In this document: positions 35,205-45,310 of the stretch, one piece after another
Position numbering within the stretch: the first letter of the stretch is position 1
Layout of the letters: every line of letters starts with the position of its first letter
DNA from: Helicobacter_B zhangjianzhongii
GTDB taxonomy: Bacteria; Campylobacterota; Campylobacteria; Campylobacterales; Helicobacteraceae
Reading direction: 5' to 3'
Assembly: GCF_030249855.1 (NCBI RefSeq)
Contig: NZ_JANURN010000005.1
Span: 62,001-126,000, forward strand
Length of the DNA stretch: 64,000 nt
Translations under genes and position numbers: made by a program
The notes under the pieces: generated by a model
What the model was told of the DNA's origin: nothing
Seen by the model: the letters and a program-made list of their open reading frames with translations, nothing else
Databases searched by the model: none

Positions 35205-35794
35205 TGTTTGAAGCGATTGCATTTTATTTTTTTATGGTGTTGAGTATCGTGGCTTTTCTTGTTGTCGTTAGCACAAGAAATATACTCTACGCGCTCACGG
35301 CTCTTGTAAGTGGTATGATCTTTATCTCAAGCTTCTTTTTTCTTCTGGGGGCAGAGTTTTTGGGCGTGGTGCAAATTGCTGTTTATACGGGAGCAGTGAT
35401 TGTTATGTATGCCTTTGGGCTGATGTTTGTGGATACGATGAGTGAGATTAGAGAGCGACATAAAGGGGATCTGTGGCTTAGTGTTATGATTGTGTGTGTG
35501 GCACTGCTTTTGGTCGCGCTTTTTGTCTCGCCAATGCTTTATGAGTCGCAGCAAGTAGCCGTAGAAAAAGATATGCAAATTATCACAGGTGAGCCTAATA
35601 CTTTTACCGTGGGTAAAATGCTATTTGGGCACTATCTCATTGCGTTTGAGATAGCTGGTGTGCTACTTTTAGTCGCGCTTATTGCTGGGATCGCGCTTGG
35701 CATTAAAGGGCGCAATGAAGCACAAGATGAAGCATCTGAAGTAGCAGACATCTCATCTTTTAAACCATCTTTTAAGCAAGGGGGTTCTCTATGA
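35204..35794 (+). CDS. nuoJ: Complex I subunit J
   Basis: A 196-residue membrane subunit with five helices, including the family's VVSTRNILYALTALVSGM and FLGVVQIAVYTGAVIVMYAFGLM, the pi-bulge helix region. The last 30 residues are polar (RNEAQDEASEVADISSFK). It starts on the nuoI stop and overlaps nuoK by four bases (ATGA). Confidence 0.94.
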   Translation: MFEAIAFYFFMVLSIVAFLVVVSTRNILYALTALVSGMIFISSFFFLLGAEFLGVVQIAVYTGAVIVMYAFGLMFVDTMSEIRERHKGDLWLSVMIVCVALLLVALFVSPMLYESQQVAVEKDMQIITGEPNTFTVGKMLFGHYLIAFEIAGVLLLVALIAGIALGIKGRNEAQDEASEVADISSFKPSFKQGGSL

Positions 35795-36126
35795 CTACTA
35801 CGATTACTATGCAATTAAGCCCCTATATCAGTGTGTATGATTTTTTACTGCTCTCTATTGTGCTGTTTGCTATTGGGTTGTTTGGAATGCTTCGTAGAAA
35901 AAATATTTTAATGCTCTTTCTCTCAAGCGAGATTATGCTAAATGCCATAAATATCGCACTTGTGGCAGTTGGTGTGGCGTTTAATGATATGGGTGGGCAG
36001 ATGTTTGCTCTTTTTATCATCGCGCTTGCAGCTAGCGAAGTGGCAGTGGGATTGGGGCTTGTGCTATTGTGGTATCGCAAGCATAAGAGTCTTGATATTG
36101 ATACGCTTTGCACAATGAAAGGATAG
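35791..36126 (+). CDS. nuoK: Complex I subunit K
   Basis: A 111-residue, three-helix proton-channel subunit. The conserved buried glutamates lie in LFLSSEIMLNAINIALVAV and ALAASEVAVGLGLVLLWY. The ATG at 35791 has AGGGGG six bases upstream and overlaps nuoJ by four bases. Confidence 0.95.
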   Translation: MTTTITMQLSPYISVYDFLLLSIVLFAIGLFGMLRRKNILMLFLSSEIMLNAINIALVAVGVAFNDMGGQMFALFIIALAASEVAVGLGLVLLWYRKHKSLDIDTLCTMKG

Positions 36127-36129
36127 AAA

Positions 36130-38031
36130 ATGGGCTGGGTGGATTCTATAGATATTGGCACATTTGCCTGTTTGCTTTTTGTGGTGTTGTTTGCGCCATT
36201 GCTCGGCACGATTGTAGCTGGCGTGCTTGGCACTAGAGGCAAGATCGTGGGTGTCGGCTGGTTTAATAGCTTTTGTATTTTGCTTTCGTTTCTTGCAAGT
36301 GTCGTGCTTGGGTTTAGCGTATTGCAAGGGGTTAGCTTTTCTGTGTCGCTTTTTGATTGGATTGTAAGCGGGAGCTTTGCAGTAGATTTTGGCTTTAGCC
36401 TAGATATGATTACTGCGGTGATGATTGTTGTCATCTCTCTTGTATCGCTGCTTGTGCATATTTACTCCATTGGCTATATGCACGATGATGAAGGCTTCAA
36501 CCGCTATTTTAGCTTCCTTAGTGGGTTTGTGTTTTCTATGATGTTTTTAGTGCTAAGTGATAATTTCTTGGGACTATTTGTCGGCTGGGAGGGGGTAGGA
36601 GTCTGCTCTTATTTGCTTATTGGATTCTGGTATCACAAGCATAGTGCGAATTTCGCTGCTATGGAGGCATTTATTAGCAATCGCATCGCGGATTTGGGTA
36701 TGTTGCTTGGGATTTTTCTGCTTTTTTGGAGCTTTGGGACACTCAATTTTCAAGAGATTTTTTCTGCTATACGCGGTGATGAAATGCAGCTTTCTTCAAG
36801 CATTCTTAGCTGGGCTGGGATTTTGCTTTTTATCGGTGCGATGGGGAAATCCGCGCAGTTTCCTTTGCATACTTGGCTGGCAAATGCGATGGAGGGACCC
36901 ACACCTGTATCAGCACTTATCCACGCAGCCACAATGGTAACAGCTGGTGTTTATCTCATTGTGCGGGCTCACCCCATCTATATGGAAATCCCACATATTG
37001 GCGAAGCGATCGCTTATCTTGGCGCGTTTGTTGCGCTATTTGCTGCTTCTATGGCTCTTGTCAATAGGGATTTAAAGCGCATTATCGCCTACTCTACGCT
37101 CTCACAGCTTGGGTATATGTTTGTAGCAGCTGGGCTTGGAGCATATTGGATCGCTCTTTTTCATCTTTTTACCCACGCGTTTTTTAAATCACTCTTATTC
37201 CTTGGGGCTGGGAATGTAATGCACGCTATGCACGATGGGCTTGATATTACGCGTATGGGGAGGCTTGTGCGTCCATTGAAATATACAATGATCTTTATGC
37301 TTATTGGTAATCTTGCTTTGTGTGGGATACCGCCATTTGCTGGGTATTTTTCTAAAGATTTGATTCTAGAATTTAGCTTTAATACAGAGTATAAAGTTTT
37401 ATGGGGATTGCTTGTGTTCGGGGCGTTTTTGACAGCATTTTATAGCTTCCGTTTATTTATGCTTGTGTTTTTCTCGCCAAAATCTAGCGAGGCATACGCG
37501 ATTGATCATCCACACGAAGCACGCCCGCTTATGTTCTATGCAATGCTCCCTTTAGCGGTGCTTGCTATTGTGGCTGGGGTATTTTATGATCCTATTATAT
37601 CGGCGTTGAAGTATATTGCAGTGTTTGAAATGCCCCACGGACACTTGAGTGCAGAGTCTCTAGCTGGGATTGCGCTTGGGGCTTCTTGCTTGGGGATTAT
37701 TGTGGCGTTTTTTAAATACAAAAACTTCACCTATACTCCAAGTCGCAACTTTTTCTACACGCTTTTGTCGCAGCAATACTACATACCAAAGCTTTATGAA
37801 TTGCTATTTTCTAAAGCTTTTGGCGTGCTATGTCGTGTGCTGTGGCAGAAGATTGAGATATTGGTGTTTGATAAAAGTATGCAAGCAGTGGGCAAGGTGA
37901 TGATGTGGCTTTCTGCGATGTGTGCATACTTGCAAAATGGCAATATAAGCAGTGTGCTACGACTTATGGTCTTTGGTATTTTGCTTTTGCTGCTTAGTTT
38001 GCTAGTAAGTCAATTAGTCTTTGTGAGGTAG
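36130..38031 (+). CDS. nuoL: Complex I subunit L
   Basis: A 633-residue antiporter-like proton-pumping subunit at the distal end of the membrane arm. Characteristic segments are NFLGLFVGWEGVGVCSYLLIG, the helix with the key Lys in FIGAMGKSAQFPLHTWLANAM, EGPTPVSALIHAATMVTAGVY and RIIAYSTLSQLGYM. The C-terminal lateral helix region (about residues 520-610) is present. AAAGGATAG precedes the ATG. No repeat insertion was noticed. Confidence 0.96.
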   Translation: MGWVDSIDIGTFACLLFVVLFAPLLGTIVAGVLGTRGKIVGVGWFNSFCILLSFLASVVLGFSVLQGVSFSVSLFDWIVSGSFAVDFGFSLDMITAVMIVVISLVSLLVHIYSIGYMHDDEGFNRYFSFLSGFVFSMMFLVLSDNFLGLFVGWEGVGVCSYLLIGFWYHKHSANFAAMEAFISNRIADLGMLLGIFLLFWSFGTLNFQEIFSAIRGDEMQLSSSILSWAGILLFIGAMGKSAQFPLHTWLANAMEGPTPVSALIHAATMVTAGVYLIVRAHPIYMEIPHIGEAIAYLGAFVALFAASMALVNRDLKRIIAYSTLSQLGYMFVAAGLGAYWIALFHLFTHAFFKSLLFLGAGNVMHAMHDGLDITRMGRLVRPLKYTMIFMLIGNLALCGIPPFAGYFSKDLILEFSFNTEYKVLWGLLVFGAFLTAFYSFRLFMLVFFSPKSSEAYAIDHPHEARPLMFYAMLPLAVLAIVAGVFYDPIISALKYIAVFEMPHGHLSAESLAGIALGASCLGIIVAFFKYKNFTYTPSRNFFYTLLSQQYYIPKLYELLFSKAFGVLCRVLWQKIEILVFDKSMQAVGKVMMWLSAMCAYLQNGNISSVLRLMVFGILLLLLSLLVSQLVFVR

Positions 38032-38034
38032 GCT

Positions 38035-39696
38035 ATGGAGTATTTATTAAGTATTGTTATCTTCTTCCCATTTATAGCTGGGCTTGTTGTGTTTGCCTTA
38101 GATGATAGGGGGGCGAAGTTTTTTGGTGTAAGTTGTGCGATGATCGAGCTTGTGCTAGTGGCGGTGCTGTGTGGGTATTTTGATAGTAGCAATCCTAGCT
38201 TGCAGTTTGAAAATATGTTTGCTTTAATTCCTGCTTTTGGGATTAGCTATCATATTGGGATTGATGGGGTTTCGCTTACATTGATTTTGCTTAATGCTAT
38301 TGTGATATTGCTTAGTGTGATGTTTTTACACGGCAAAACACCTGCTAGCCATTTTGTCGCGTGCTTGCTATTGCTAGAATCCATTCTTATGGGGGTTTTT
38401 AGTGCGCAAAATCTCGTGCTGTTTTATGTGTTTTGGGAGCTATCTTTACTGCCGATTCTCTATATGATTGGCGTGTGGGGTAGCGGCGATAAGATCAAAG
38501 CTGCGTTGCAATTTTTTCTTTATACATTTTTTGCTTCACTGATTATGCTTGTGGGGATTTTGTATTATGGATTTTTGTTTTTCTTGCATTTCAAGCATTT
38601 TAGCTTTGAGTTGGCTGATTGGCTCTCTATGCCATTGCCACCGAGCTATCAGCTCTGGCTCTTTCTAGCGTTTTTTATCGCCATTGCGGTAAAGATCCCC
38701 ATTATCCCATTCCACGCGTGGCTTCCTAAAGCCTATGGCAATGCCCCCACACTTGGCTCTGTGGTGCTCTCCGCGCTACTGCTAAAAATGGGGACTTATG
38801 CGCTTGTGCGGTTTTGTCTCCCACTCTTCCCAGATGCGAGCATTGAGCTTAGCTTGTGGATTTTGGTGCTTGGGCTTATTATGATTATCTATGGGGCAAT
38901 GCTTGCTTACGCGCAAACAGATATGAAGCAAGTGATCGCTTATAGCTCTATCTCGCATATGGGTGTTGTGGTGCTTGGGGTATTTTCTTTCACGCTTATT
39001 GGGATTTCTGGTGCGGTGTTTATGATGTTTGCGCACGGCATTGTGGGGGCTATGCTGTTTATGTTGGTTGGTGCATTTGCCAAGCGCACAGGATCAATGC
39101 AGATAGATTCTGTGAAAGGTGTGGCTGCGGTTGCGCCGATTTTTTGCGCGATATTTGGGCTTGCCACGATGGCAAATGTTGGACTCCCTTTGACCATAGG
39201 CTTTGTAGGGGAGTTTTTAAGCTTGCTTGGCATATTTGCGACTTATCCACTTATTGCGCTTCTTGGGGGGCTAACTATTATTTTATCGGCTGCATATATG
39301 CTTAGCTTGTATAAAAGGCTTTTCTTTGGCAAAACAGATGAAGAGCAAAAGCTAGCGAAGTTTAGCGATGTTGATGTGCGAGAAAAGCTCGTGCTAGGGC
39401 TATTTTCTGCTTGTGTTATCGTGCTTGGAGTCTATCCTAAGCCATTGCTAACGCTTATAGATTCTGGGGTTAAGCCAATGCTAGAGACAATGTCTATGCG
39501 TGCGCAAAATAGCGCGACAAAGACATTGCTTACTACGCTTGAATCCAAGCAGGAGCGCACACTTGAGCGCATAAAATCTTCAAGTATTGTAAGTGGTGAT
39601 AGCGTAGGGGAACTAGATTTTGCCAAAGTGGATTCTAGTATAGAATCTAGCTCTGCCACTCAAGCTGATTTACTTTTTTCTGGAGAAGCGCGATGA
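38035..39696 (+). CDS. nuoM: Complex I subunit M with a repeat-containing C-terminal tail
   Basis: A 553-residue antiporter-like subunit. FYVFWELSLLPILYMIGVWG, KIPIIPFHAWLPKAYGNAPT and QVIAYSSISHMGVVVLG carry the conserved Glu and Lys of the proton path. The final 60 residues after LIDSGVKPML are polar, unlike most NuoM proteins, and include KVDSSIESSS from a 15-bp motif at 39625-39638. The stop overlaps nuoN by four bases. Confidence 0.95.
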   Translation: MEYLLSIVIFFPFIAGLVVFALDDRGAKFFGVSCAMIELVLVAVLCGYFDSSNPSLQFENMFALIPAFGISYHIGIDGVSLTLILLNAIVILLSVMFLHGKTPASHFVACLLLLESILMGVFSAQNLVLFYVFWELSLLPILYMIGVWGSGDKIKAALQFFLYTFFASLIMLVGILYYGFLFFLHFKHFSFELADWLSMPLPPSYQLWLFLAFFIAIAVKIPIIPFHAWLPKAYGNAPTLGSVVLSALLLKMGTYALVRFCLPLFPDASIELSLWILVLGLIMIIYGAMLAYAQTDMKQVIAYSSISHMGVVVLGVFSFTLIGISGAVFMMFAHGIVGAMLFMLVGAFAKRTGSMQIDSVKGVAAVAPIFCAIFGLATMANVGLPLTIGFVGEFLSLLGIFATYPLIALLGGLTIILSAAYMLSLYKRLFFGKTDEEQKLAKFSDVDVREKLVLGLFSACVIVLGVYPKPLLTLIDSGVKPMLETMSMRAQNSATKTLLTTLESKQERTLERIKSSSIVSGDSVGELDFAKVDSSIESSSATQADLLFSGEAR

Positions 39697-41174
39697 ACTT
39701 TTTACCTCCTTTAGAATTTGCTGAGTTGTCATTAGGCGCGATTTTGCCAAGTCTTGTGCTTATTATAGGGGCATTGATCTTATTGCTTGCTAATGTGTTT
39801 GTGCGAGTTTTTGACAGAGCGTTTCGCGGAGTAAATGTCGCGCTATGTGCTGTGTTTTTAGCTTTAAGCGTGCTTTGTAGTTTGCAGCTTGATGTGGGTA
39901 GCTCGTTTTTCTCACTTATTCATATTAACGGCATAACAATCCTATCGCAAGTAACAATGGAGTTTGCCGCGCTTGTGTTTATCGTGCTTTTTTTCACGAA
40001 GCAAGAAAAGGCTGATTATGCTACTAGGGTAGGGGAGTTTTATCCTTTATACTTGCTAATGATTGCTGGGTTTGACATTATGGTATCAAGTCGGCATTTG
40101 CTTATCATTTTGCTTGGGCTTGAGATTGGTTCATTGTCTTTAGTGGCACTCATCGCCTTAAGCGGCACATCTAGAGCCATAGAGGCTGGGATAAAGTATT
40201 TTGTCTTTAGTGTGCTTGCTAGCGTATTTTTTATTATGGGGGCGTTGTGTTGGTATTTTGCTAGTGCGAACTTTGATCTTAATGCGCTTGAATTTGCAAT
40301 CCTATCTGGCAACTATATTTCTGTATCTGCTATTTTGCTTGGGGTTGTGTTTATGATTGGTGCGCTTGGGTTTAAGACTTCTGCCGTGCCATTTCACTCG
40401 TGGATGCCTGATATTTATCAAGGCTCAAATGCCATTGTCGCTGGAGTCGTGTCTATTATCCCAAAGATCGCTGCCTTTGCTGTGGCTATCAATGTGTTTA
40501 GTATGTTTATCCAAAGTAGTGCTTTGTGGGTGCATAATACACTCTATGTGCTTGTGGTGCTTTCAATCACTTTGCCAAATATCGCAGCCCTTGTGCAAAA
40601 AGATATAAAAAGAATGCTTGCTTTTAGCTCTATTGCGCATTCTGGATTTGTGCTTGCTTGTATTCTTATCAATACACAAATGAGCCTTAGTGCGCTGTAT
40701 TTGTATTGGTTTTTGTTTGTATTTAGCAATGTCGGGGCATTTGGGCTATTGTGGTTTGTGCGCAATACATCAAGCGATACTTATGAGTATCGGCATTTTA
40801 GCGGCTTGGTGCGCGTGCTGCCTTCTTATGCGGTGCTTGCTGGGGTGTTTTTCATCTCGCTTGCTGGGATTCCGCCATTTGGGCTGTTTTTTGGAAAAGT
40901 GGCGGTGGTGATGAGTGCCTTTAGTGCGGATTATGTGTATCTAGGGCTTATTATGATGATAAATAGTGCCATCGCGGTGGTGTATTATTTGCGCCCTGTT
41001 ATTGCGATGTTTCTGCCAACTACGCAAGCTCCTAATGCAGCGGACTTTTTCTATAATGCCACTTCTGTATCTAAGCTAGTTGTCTGGCTGATGGCGGTTG
41101 TTTGTTGTGTTAGTATTTTTATGGTGCAGTTTTTGCTTGATTTTATAGGAAAATATGTGATCGGGGCTTATTGA
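39693..41174 (+). CDS. nuoN: Complex I subunit N
   Basis: A 493-residue antiporter-like membrane subunit completing the operon. Motifs include LLGLEIGSLSLVALIALSG, GFKTSAVPFHSWMPDIYQG and KRMLAFSSIAHSGFVLA, then SLAGIPPFGLFFGK. It begins in a four-base overlap with nuoM and is followed immediately by pflA. Confidence 0.95.
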   Translation: MNFLPPLEFAELSLGAILPSLVLIIGALILLLANVFVRVFDRAFRGVNVALCAVFLALSVLCSLQLDVGSSFFSLIHINGITILSQVTMEFAALVFIVLFFTKQEKADYATRVGEFYPLYLLMIAGFDIMVSSRHLLIILLGLEIGSLSLVALIALSGTSRAIEAGIKYFVFSVLASVFFIMGALCWYFASANFDLNALEFAILSGNYISVSAILLGVVFMIGALGFKTSAVPFHSWMPDIYQGSNAIVAGVVSIIPKIAAFAVAINVFSMFIQSSALWVHNTLYVLVVLSITLPNIAALVQKDIKRMLAFSSIAHSGFVLACILINTQMSLSALYLYWFLFVFSNVGAFGLLWFVRNTSSDTYEYRHFSGLVRVLPSYAVLAGVFFISLAGIPPFGLFFGKVAVVMSAFSADYVYLGLIMMINSAIAVVYYLRPVIAMFLPTTQAPNAADFFYNATSVSKLVVWLMAVVCCVSIFMVQFLLDFIGKYVIGAY

Positions 41175-41177
41175 TTG

Positions 41178-43607
41178 GTGAAGCTATTTTTCTCTCGTTT
41201 GGGATTATTGCTGTGTGCTTGTGCTATCCAGATAAGTGCGTTAGAGATTTCTACAACCTTTGGCAAGGAGGCAGGGGAGGACTTTTCTGTGCTGACCTTG
41301 CGCAATGACTCCGCTTTCACTTGTGGTGAGGTGCTAGATGCGTATGGCAAGGCAGTGTCGATTGAGTGTAAGATTTCACGCATACCCGATCGTGGATTCC
41401 CCGGGCTAGAAAATAGCTTTTTTCGTGTGTCCTATAAGATGATAGATGGGGATTTTTGGCTCTATATTTATCCTAAACACCAGCAAAAGCTCTTTGCTAT
41501 TCCTAAAAGCCCAAAGCAGGATTTTAGTATCGATAAATATCCAAGCACCACCGCACATCTATGGCAGATTGTGGGGTATAAAAAGACTATACCCTTTCTC
41601 TCTCACGAGAATTTTAAGCAAGGCTTGCATTTCCCTGTGAAAATCCTAGGCGAGCAGACTCCAACAATTCCCGAGCTAAATACTGACAACAAACCCCTAA
41701 AAGCGACAAAAAATAAGGATTTTGAAATCTACTCTCGGGTCAAAACTGCCATGGAGCGCAAAGACTATATCGGTGCAATCACAGAGATCAATGAAGCCTT
41801 ACAGCAAAATCCAAATTCTGTCTTCCGCCGCGATCTCACTTATGATCGCATTATCGCAAGCTCTAAGCTTGATCTTGAAGAGCAAGATGTCTTGATAGAA
41901 TCCGCTTTAGAATGGGTGCGGATATTTGCTGCTGATCCAGATGTGCCAGAGATTTTATATATCCTTGCCGCTGCATATAGAAAGGATAATATCCCAACAG
42001 AAGCGGAGCATTACTATAAACGCATTAGTAGCGAATATCCAGAATCCAAATTTACACCATTGGCACAAATGCAGCTTGCCAATCTTGTCAAGACTCACGC
42101 CCCTACGCAAGCGCGGATCTATTTCCAAAGAGCGTATATCGATGCCAAAGACATACCAAGTGCAAGTGAGATTGCCATAGAGTGGGCGATATTTGAGCTA
42201 GAGCAGCAAAACTCCATAAATGCAACAGAGCTTGTCAATAAAGTGCTAGCCAATTATCCAAAGTTTTTCTTAGATAATGGCGAGATTACCAAAGAGCTAT
42301 CTAGCGCATTGCTTGAAGCTAAGGATTATCCAATGATTGCCACTCTCACACAATACTTAGCTGACAATAGCGATGATATATACTTCAAAGAAGAGAAGAT
42401 GTTTGTGCTAGGGGATTATTATCAGCAGGCACAAGATTTTGAGCAAGCCCATCAGGCAAATCAGCAATATATCCAAGTCTTTGGCGAGGACCACCCAGAG
42501 AGAGCCAAAGTCGTGCAAGATAGAGATGATGCGATTTTGTTTGCCATAGATGGTGGCGATGAGGAGAAGCTTAAGCATTATGCGTATCTCATCAGCAAAT
42601 ACCCCAACACACAAGAAGCCACAAAGGCTAAGGAACTTACAGCCCAAATCCTGCTACAAAAGCATAAATATCAAGAAGTTTTCGCGCTCTATAAAGATGA
42701 AGATTCTAGCCCATATCGCCAGCAAGCTTTAGATGCACTGCTTAAAGATGCCATCGCGCAAAAAAATTGCAAAGAGGCTATTGGCTACATTATGCAAACT
42801 TCTGTTTATAATCTAGACTCTGCTCAAAAGCTTGTAGCGTTTGATTGCGCCGATGAGGCAGGGCTAAATACTATCGCTAAGCAGATTGCTAGCGGTATGG
42901 CAGAAGCAAGCAAAGATCAAGGCACGCGCTTGCTCTGGCTCTATCGCATCGCTAGTAATCTCTACAAGCTTGGTGCATATAAAGAAGCCTCTCTTGCAGC
43001 GCGCGATGCGCTAAATCTCGCCAAAATCCAAAAGAGTCATTATGATATTGCCTTCACGCTTTTTGCGATTTTGCAAGCCCTAGAATCCAAAAACGAAGCC
43101 AAAAAACTTCTGCCATTTTTGCAGGAGCATTTTGCTAAAGATGAGCGCATAATCCCTGTATATGCGACACTTTTGGGCTATGCAATCGATGAAAAAGACC
43201 CAACAAGCATAGAAGTATATGCAAGCAAAATCATCGAGCTGCAAAAAGCATTTAAAACCGATGAGTTTAGCCCTTATGCAGAGTTTGCACTTGCTAATGT
43301 CTTGCGAGAATTGAAGCGATATGATCAAGCCTTAGCACTCTTGCTACCGCTAGAATCCACCAAGCTTACGGAAGTGGATTCTACACAGCTGCTCTATCGT
43401 ATCGCTAGCTTGTATGATGTGTTAAATAACGCGCCATCTGCGTTGAAATATTTTGACAAATGCGCTAAAAGTGCGGACCAAAACGAGTGGAAAACACTCT
43501 GCACACAGGCAAAAGAGCTGCTACAAGAGCGAGCCAAATCATCAAGCAAGGAGCCGCCGATACAGGTAGATTCTGCTAAAGTGGATTCTAATGCTTCAGG
43601 CAATTAA
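41178..43607 (+). CDS. pflA: Flagellar motor accessory protein with TPR-like repeats
   Basis: An 809-residue secreted protein. It has a signal peptide (LFFSRLGLLLCACAIQISA), a beta-rich N-terminal domain to about residue 165, and then a long helical solenoid of TPR-like repeats (AMERKDYIGAITEINEALQQ, EILYILAAAYRKDNIPTEAE, FALANVLRELKRYDQALALL). Its position directly after nuoN and before the phosphohexomutase matches H. pylori HP1274, named for paralysed flagella. In Campylobacter PflA is a periplasmic disk component of the motor. Start choice lies between TTG 41175 and GTG 41178; neither has a strong ribosome site. Three partial 15-bp motifs (43350, 43372, 43578) give LESTK, EVDST and KVDSN. 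Confidence 0.86.
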   Translation: MKLFFSRLGLLLCACAIQISALEISTTFGKEAGEDFSVLTLRNDSAFTCGEVLDAYGKAVSIECKISRIPDRGFPGLENSFFRVSYKMIDGDFWLYIYPKHQQKLFAIPKSPKQDFSIDKYPSTTAHLWQIVGYKKTIPFLSHENFKQGLHFPVKILGEQTPTIPELNTDNKPLKATKNKDFEIYSRVKTAMERKDYIGAITEINEALQQNPNSVFRRDLTYDRIIASSKLDLEEQDVLIESALEWVRIFAADPDVPEILYILAAAYRKDNIPTEAEHYYKRISSEYPESKFTPLAQMQLANLVKTHAPTQARIYFQRAYIDAKDIPSASEIAIEWAIFELEQQNSINATELVNKVLANYPKFFLDNGEITKELSSALLEAKDYPMIATLTQYLADNSDDIYFKEEKMFVLGDYYQQAQDFEQAHQANQQYIQVFGEDHPERAKVVQDRDDAILFAIDGGDEEKLKHYAYLISKYPNTQEATKAKELTAQILLQKHKYQEVFALYKDEDSSPYRQQALDALLKDAIAQKNCKEAIGYIMQTSVYNLDSAQKLVAFDCADEAGLNTIAKQIASGMAEASKDQGTRLLWLYRIASNLYKLGAYKEASLAARDALNLAKIQKSHYDIAFTLFAILQALESKNEAKKLLPFLQEHFAKDERIIPVYATLLGYAIDEKDPTSIEVYASKIIELQKAFKTDEFSPYAEFALANVLRELKRYDQALALLLPLESTKLTEVDSTQLLYRIASLYDVLNNAPSALKYFDKCAKSADQNEWKTLCTQAKELLQERAKSSSKEPPIQVDSAKVDSNASGN

Positions 43608-43608
43608 A

Positions 43609-43641
43609 TGTAGCTATTGGTTTGCTACATATTTTTATAAT
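43609..43641 (+). terminator. Terminator after pflA overlapping the -10 of the next gene
   Basis: TGTAGC (43609-43614) pairs with GCTACA (43624-43629) around a nine-base loop, followed by TATTTTTA. The T run ends in TATAAT (43636-43641), which is suitably placed as the -10 for the phosphohexomutase gene 32 bases downstream. The nuo-pflA transcript would end here and a new one begin. Confidence 0.6.
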
Positions 43642-43672
43642 CACAAGCACATAAGCAACAAAGGAGAGTAGT

Positions 43673-45043
43673 ATGGATATGAGTATATTTCGAGAGTATG
43701 ACATCCGTGGCATTTATGAAGAAAATCTCACAAAAGAGAGTGTATTTGCCATTGGCTTTGGGCTTGGCAAAAGGGTGCTACAAGCTGGTGAGACAAGTAT
43801 CGCCATAGGCTATGATGCACGCACGCATTCGCCCATTTTGTATGAGTGGCTAAAAGATGGGATCTTGCTAAGTGGGGTAGAAGTGGTGTTTATGGGTATG
43901 ATCCCCACGCCTGTGGCGTATTTCGCGACATTTCAAAACCAGAATCTAAAAAGCTCAATAATGATTACAGGTAGTCATAACCCACCGCAATACAATGGCT
44001 TTAAAATCACAATCTCTCAAAAGCCTTTCTATGGGGAGCAGATCCAGCAGCTAGGCAGGGAGATTGCTAGTAGTAATGTCGCTTATGTCCCAGCTAGTAA
44101 AGCCGCCGTAGAAGTGGATATGCTAGGGCAGTATCAAGCGTTTTTTATCAAGCATTTTAGTAGGCTCAAAGATTTTCCCTATGAAGTGGTGTTTGACTAT
44201 GGTAATGGTGTGGGTGCAATTGGCTTGGAGCCGGTGCTAAAAGCTCTAAATATCAAGCATATTAGCCTTTTTGAGACGCCAGATGGCACATTCCCCAATC
44301 ACCACCCAGATCCAAGTGAAGAAAAAAATCTCCGCGATGTAAAAGCTGCGATGAAATCACGCCAAGTCCCCATAGGCATAGCCTTTGATGGCGATGCTGA
44401 TAGGGTGGCATTGATGAGTGAGAATCACAACTATAAAGGCGATGAAATGGCGATTTTGTTTGCCAAAGATATGGCAAAGCATATTGCTAGCCCTGTTGTG
44501 ATAGGCGAGGTGAAATGCTCGCAAGTGATGTATGATGAGATAAACCGCATAGGCAAGGCTGTGATGTATAAAACTGGGCATAGCAATCTAAAGACAAAGC
44601 TTAAGGAGCTAAATGCCCACCTAGCGGCTGAAATGAGCGGGCATATATTTTTTAATGATAGGTATTTTGGCTATGATGATGCCTTATATGCGGCTCTTCG
44701 GGCATTGGAGCTGTTCCTTGAGATGACTCCAGCGCAAATGGAATCATTCATCAATGCGCTACCTAAGCTCTACTCTACTGATGAAGAAAAAATTGCCACC
44801 ACAGAAGAGAAAAAGTTTGGACAAATTGCGGCATTGCAGAAAGCTTTGGAGAATCCACCCGCAGACTTTCCACATACCCAAGAGATCATCACTATTGATG
44901 GCGTGCGTGTGATATTTGACAATGGCTGGGCTTTGGTGCGCGCGAGCAATACCACGCCTGTGCTTGTAACGCGCTTTGAGGCTACTTCGCAAAAGGATTT
45001 GGAGTGCTATAAGCAGCAGGTTTTAAGGCTATTAGATTTGTAG
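43673..45043 (+). CDS. Phosphomannomutase/phosphoglucomutase
   Basis: Interconverts hexose 1- and 6-phosphates, supplying nucleotide-sugar precursors for lipopolysaccharide and other glycans. The 456-residue protein has the active-site serine in TGSHNPPQYNGFK (Ser101), the metal loop FDGDADRVA, the sugar-binding AEMSGHIFF and the phosphate-binding RASNTTPVLVTRFEA. AAGGAG lies six bases before the ATG. It corresponds by position to the gene after pflA in H. pylori (algC/manB type). Whether it prefers mannose or glucose cannot be told from sequence. Confidence 0.93.
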   Translation: MDMSIFREYDIRGIYEENLTKESVFAIGFGLGKRVLQAGETSIAIGYDARTHSPILYEWLKDGILLSGVEVVFMGMIPTPVAYFATFQNQNLKSSIMITGSHNPPQYNGFKITISQKPFYGEQIQQLGREIASSNVAYVPASKAAVEVDMLGQYQAFFIKHFSRLKDFPYEVVFDYGNGVGAIGLEPVLKALNIKHISLFETPDGTFPNHHPDPSEEKNLRDVKAAMKSRQVPIGIAFDGDADRVALMSENHNYKGDEMAILFAKDMAKHIASPVVIGEVKCSQVMYDEINRIGKAVMYKTGHSNLKTKLKELNAHLAAEMSGHIFFNDRYFGYDDALYAALRALELFLEMTPAQMESFINALPKLYSTDEEKIATTEEKKFGQIAALQKALENPPADFPHTQEIITIDGVRVIFDNGWALVRASNTTPVLVTRFEATSQKDLECYKQQVLRLLDL

Positions 45044-45059
45044 TTTCTTTGTGGTGGGC

Positions 45060-45310
45060 GACTTCTCTAGCGATTTAGTCTTGGGTGGGCAATGCGGCTA
45101 TGCATTGTCTTTTGGGCTAGAATCGCGGATTTCTTCGCCTAGCTCACGCGATAGACACTCGAGCCTTATCTCCTTGCGCGGCTTGAAAACAAGCGAAGCG
45201 AAGTTTCTTTAGAAATCCCCAAAAAACTCCAAAAGCCCTACCGCAATCCTTAGAATCGTGTTGAAGTAAAATGGGCTTTTGCAGTAAAACCGACTTTGAA
45301 GTAAATAGGC
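45060..45310. repeat. Mosaic intergenic repeat, copy 4
   Basis: Arms GGATTTCT (near 45130) and AGAAATCC (near 45212) enclose the core GCGATAGACACTCGAGCC, CTTATCTCCTTGCGCGGCTT and GAAGTTTCTTT. After it come CCGCAATCCTTAGAATCGTG and three imperfect tandem units of the type GAAGTAAAATGGGCTTTTG (45263-45315). The arms differ in sequence from those of other copies but remain complementary to each other. Confidence 0.72.

Noticed and set aside
41178..43607. Outer-membrane lipoprotein or BamD-like TPR protein
   Set aside because: No lipobox cysteine at the signal-peptide end and position directly after nuoN fits PflA much better.
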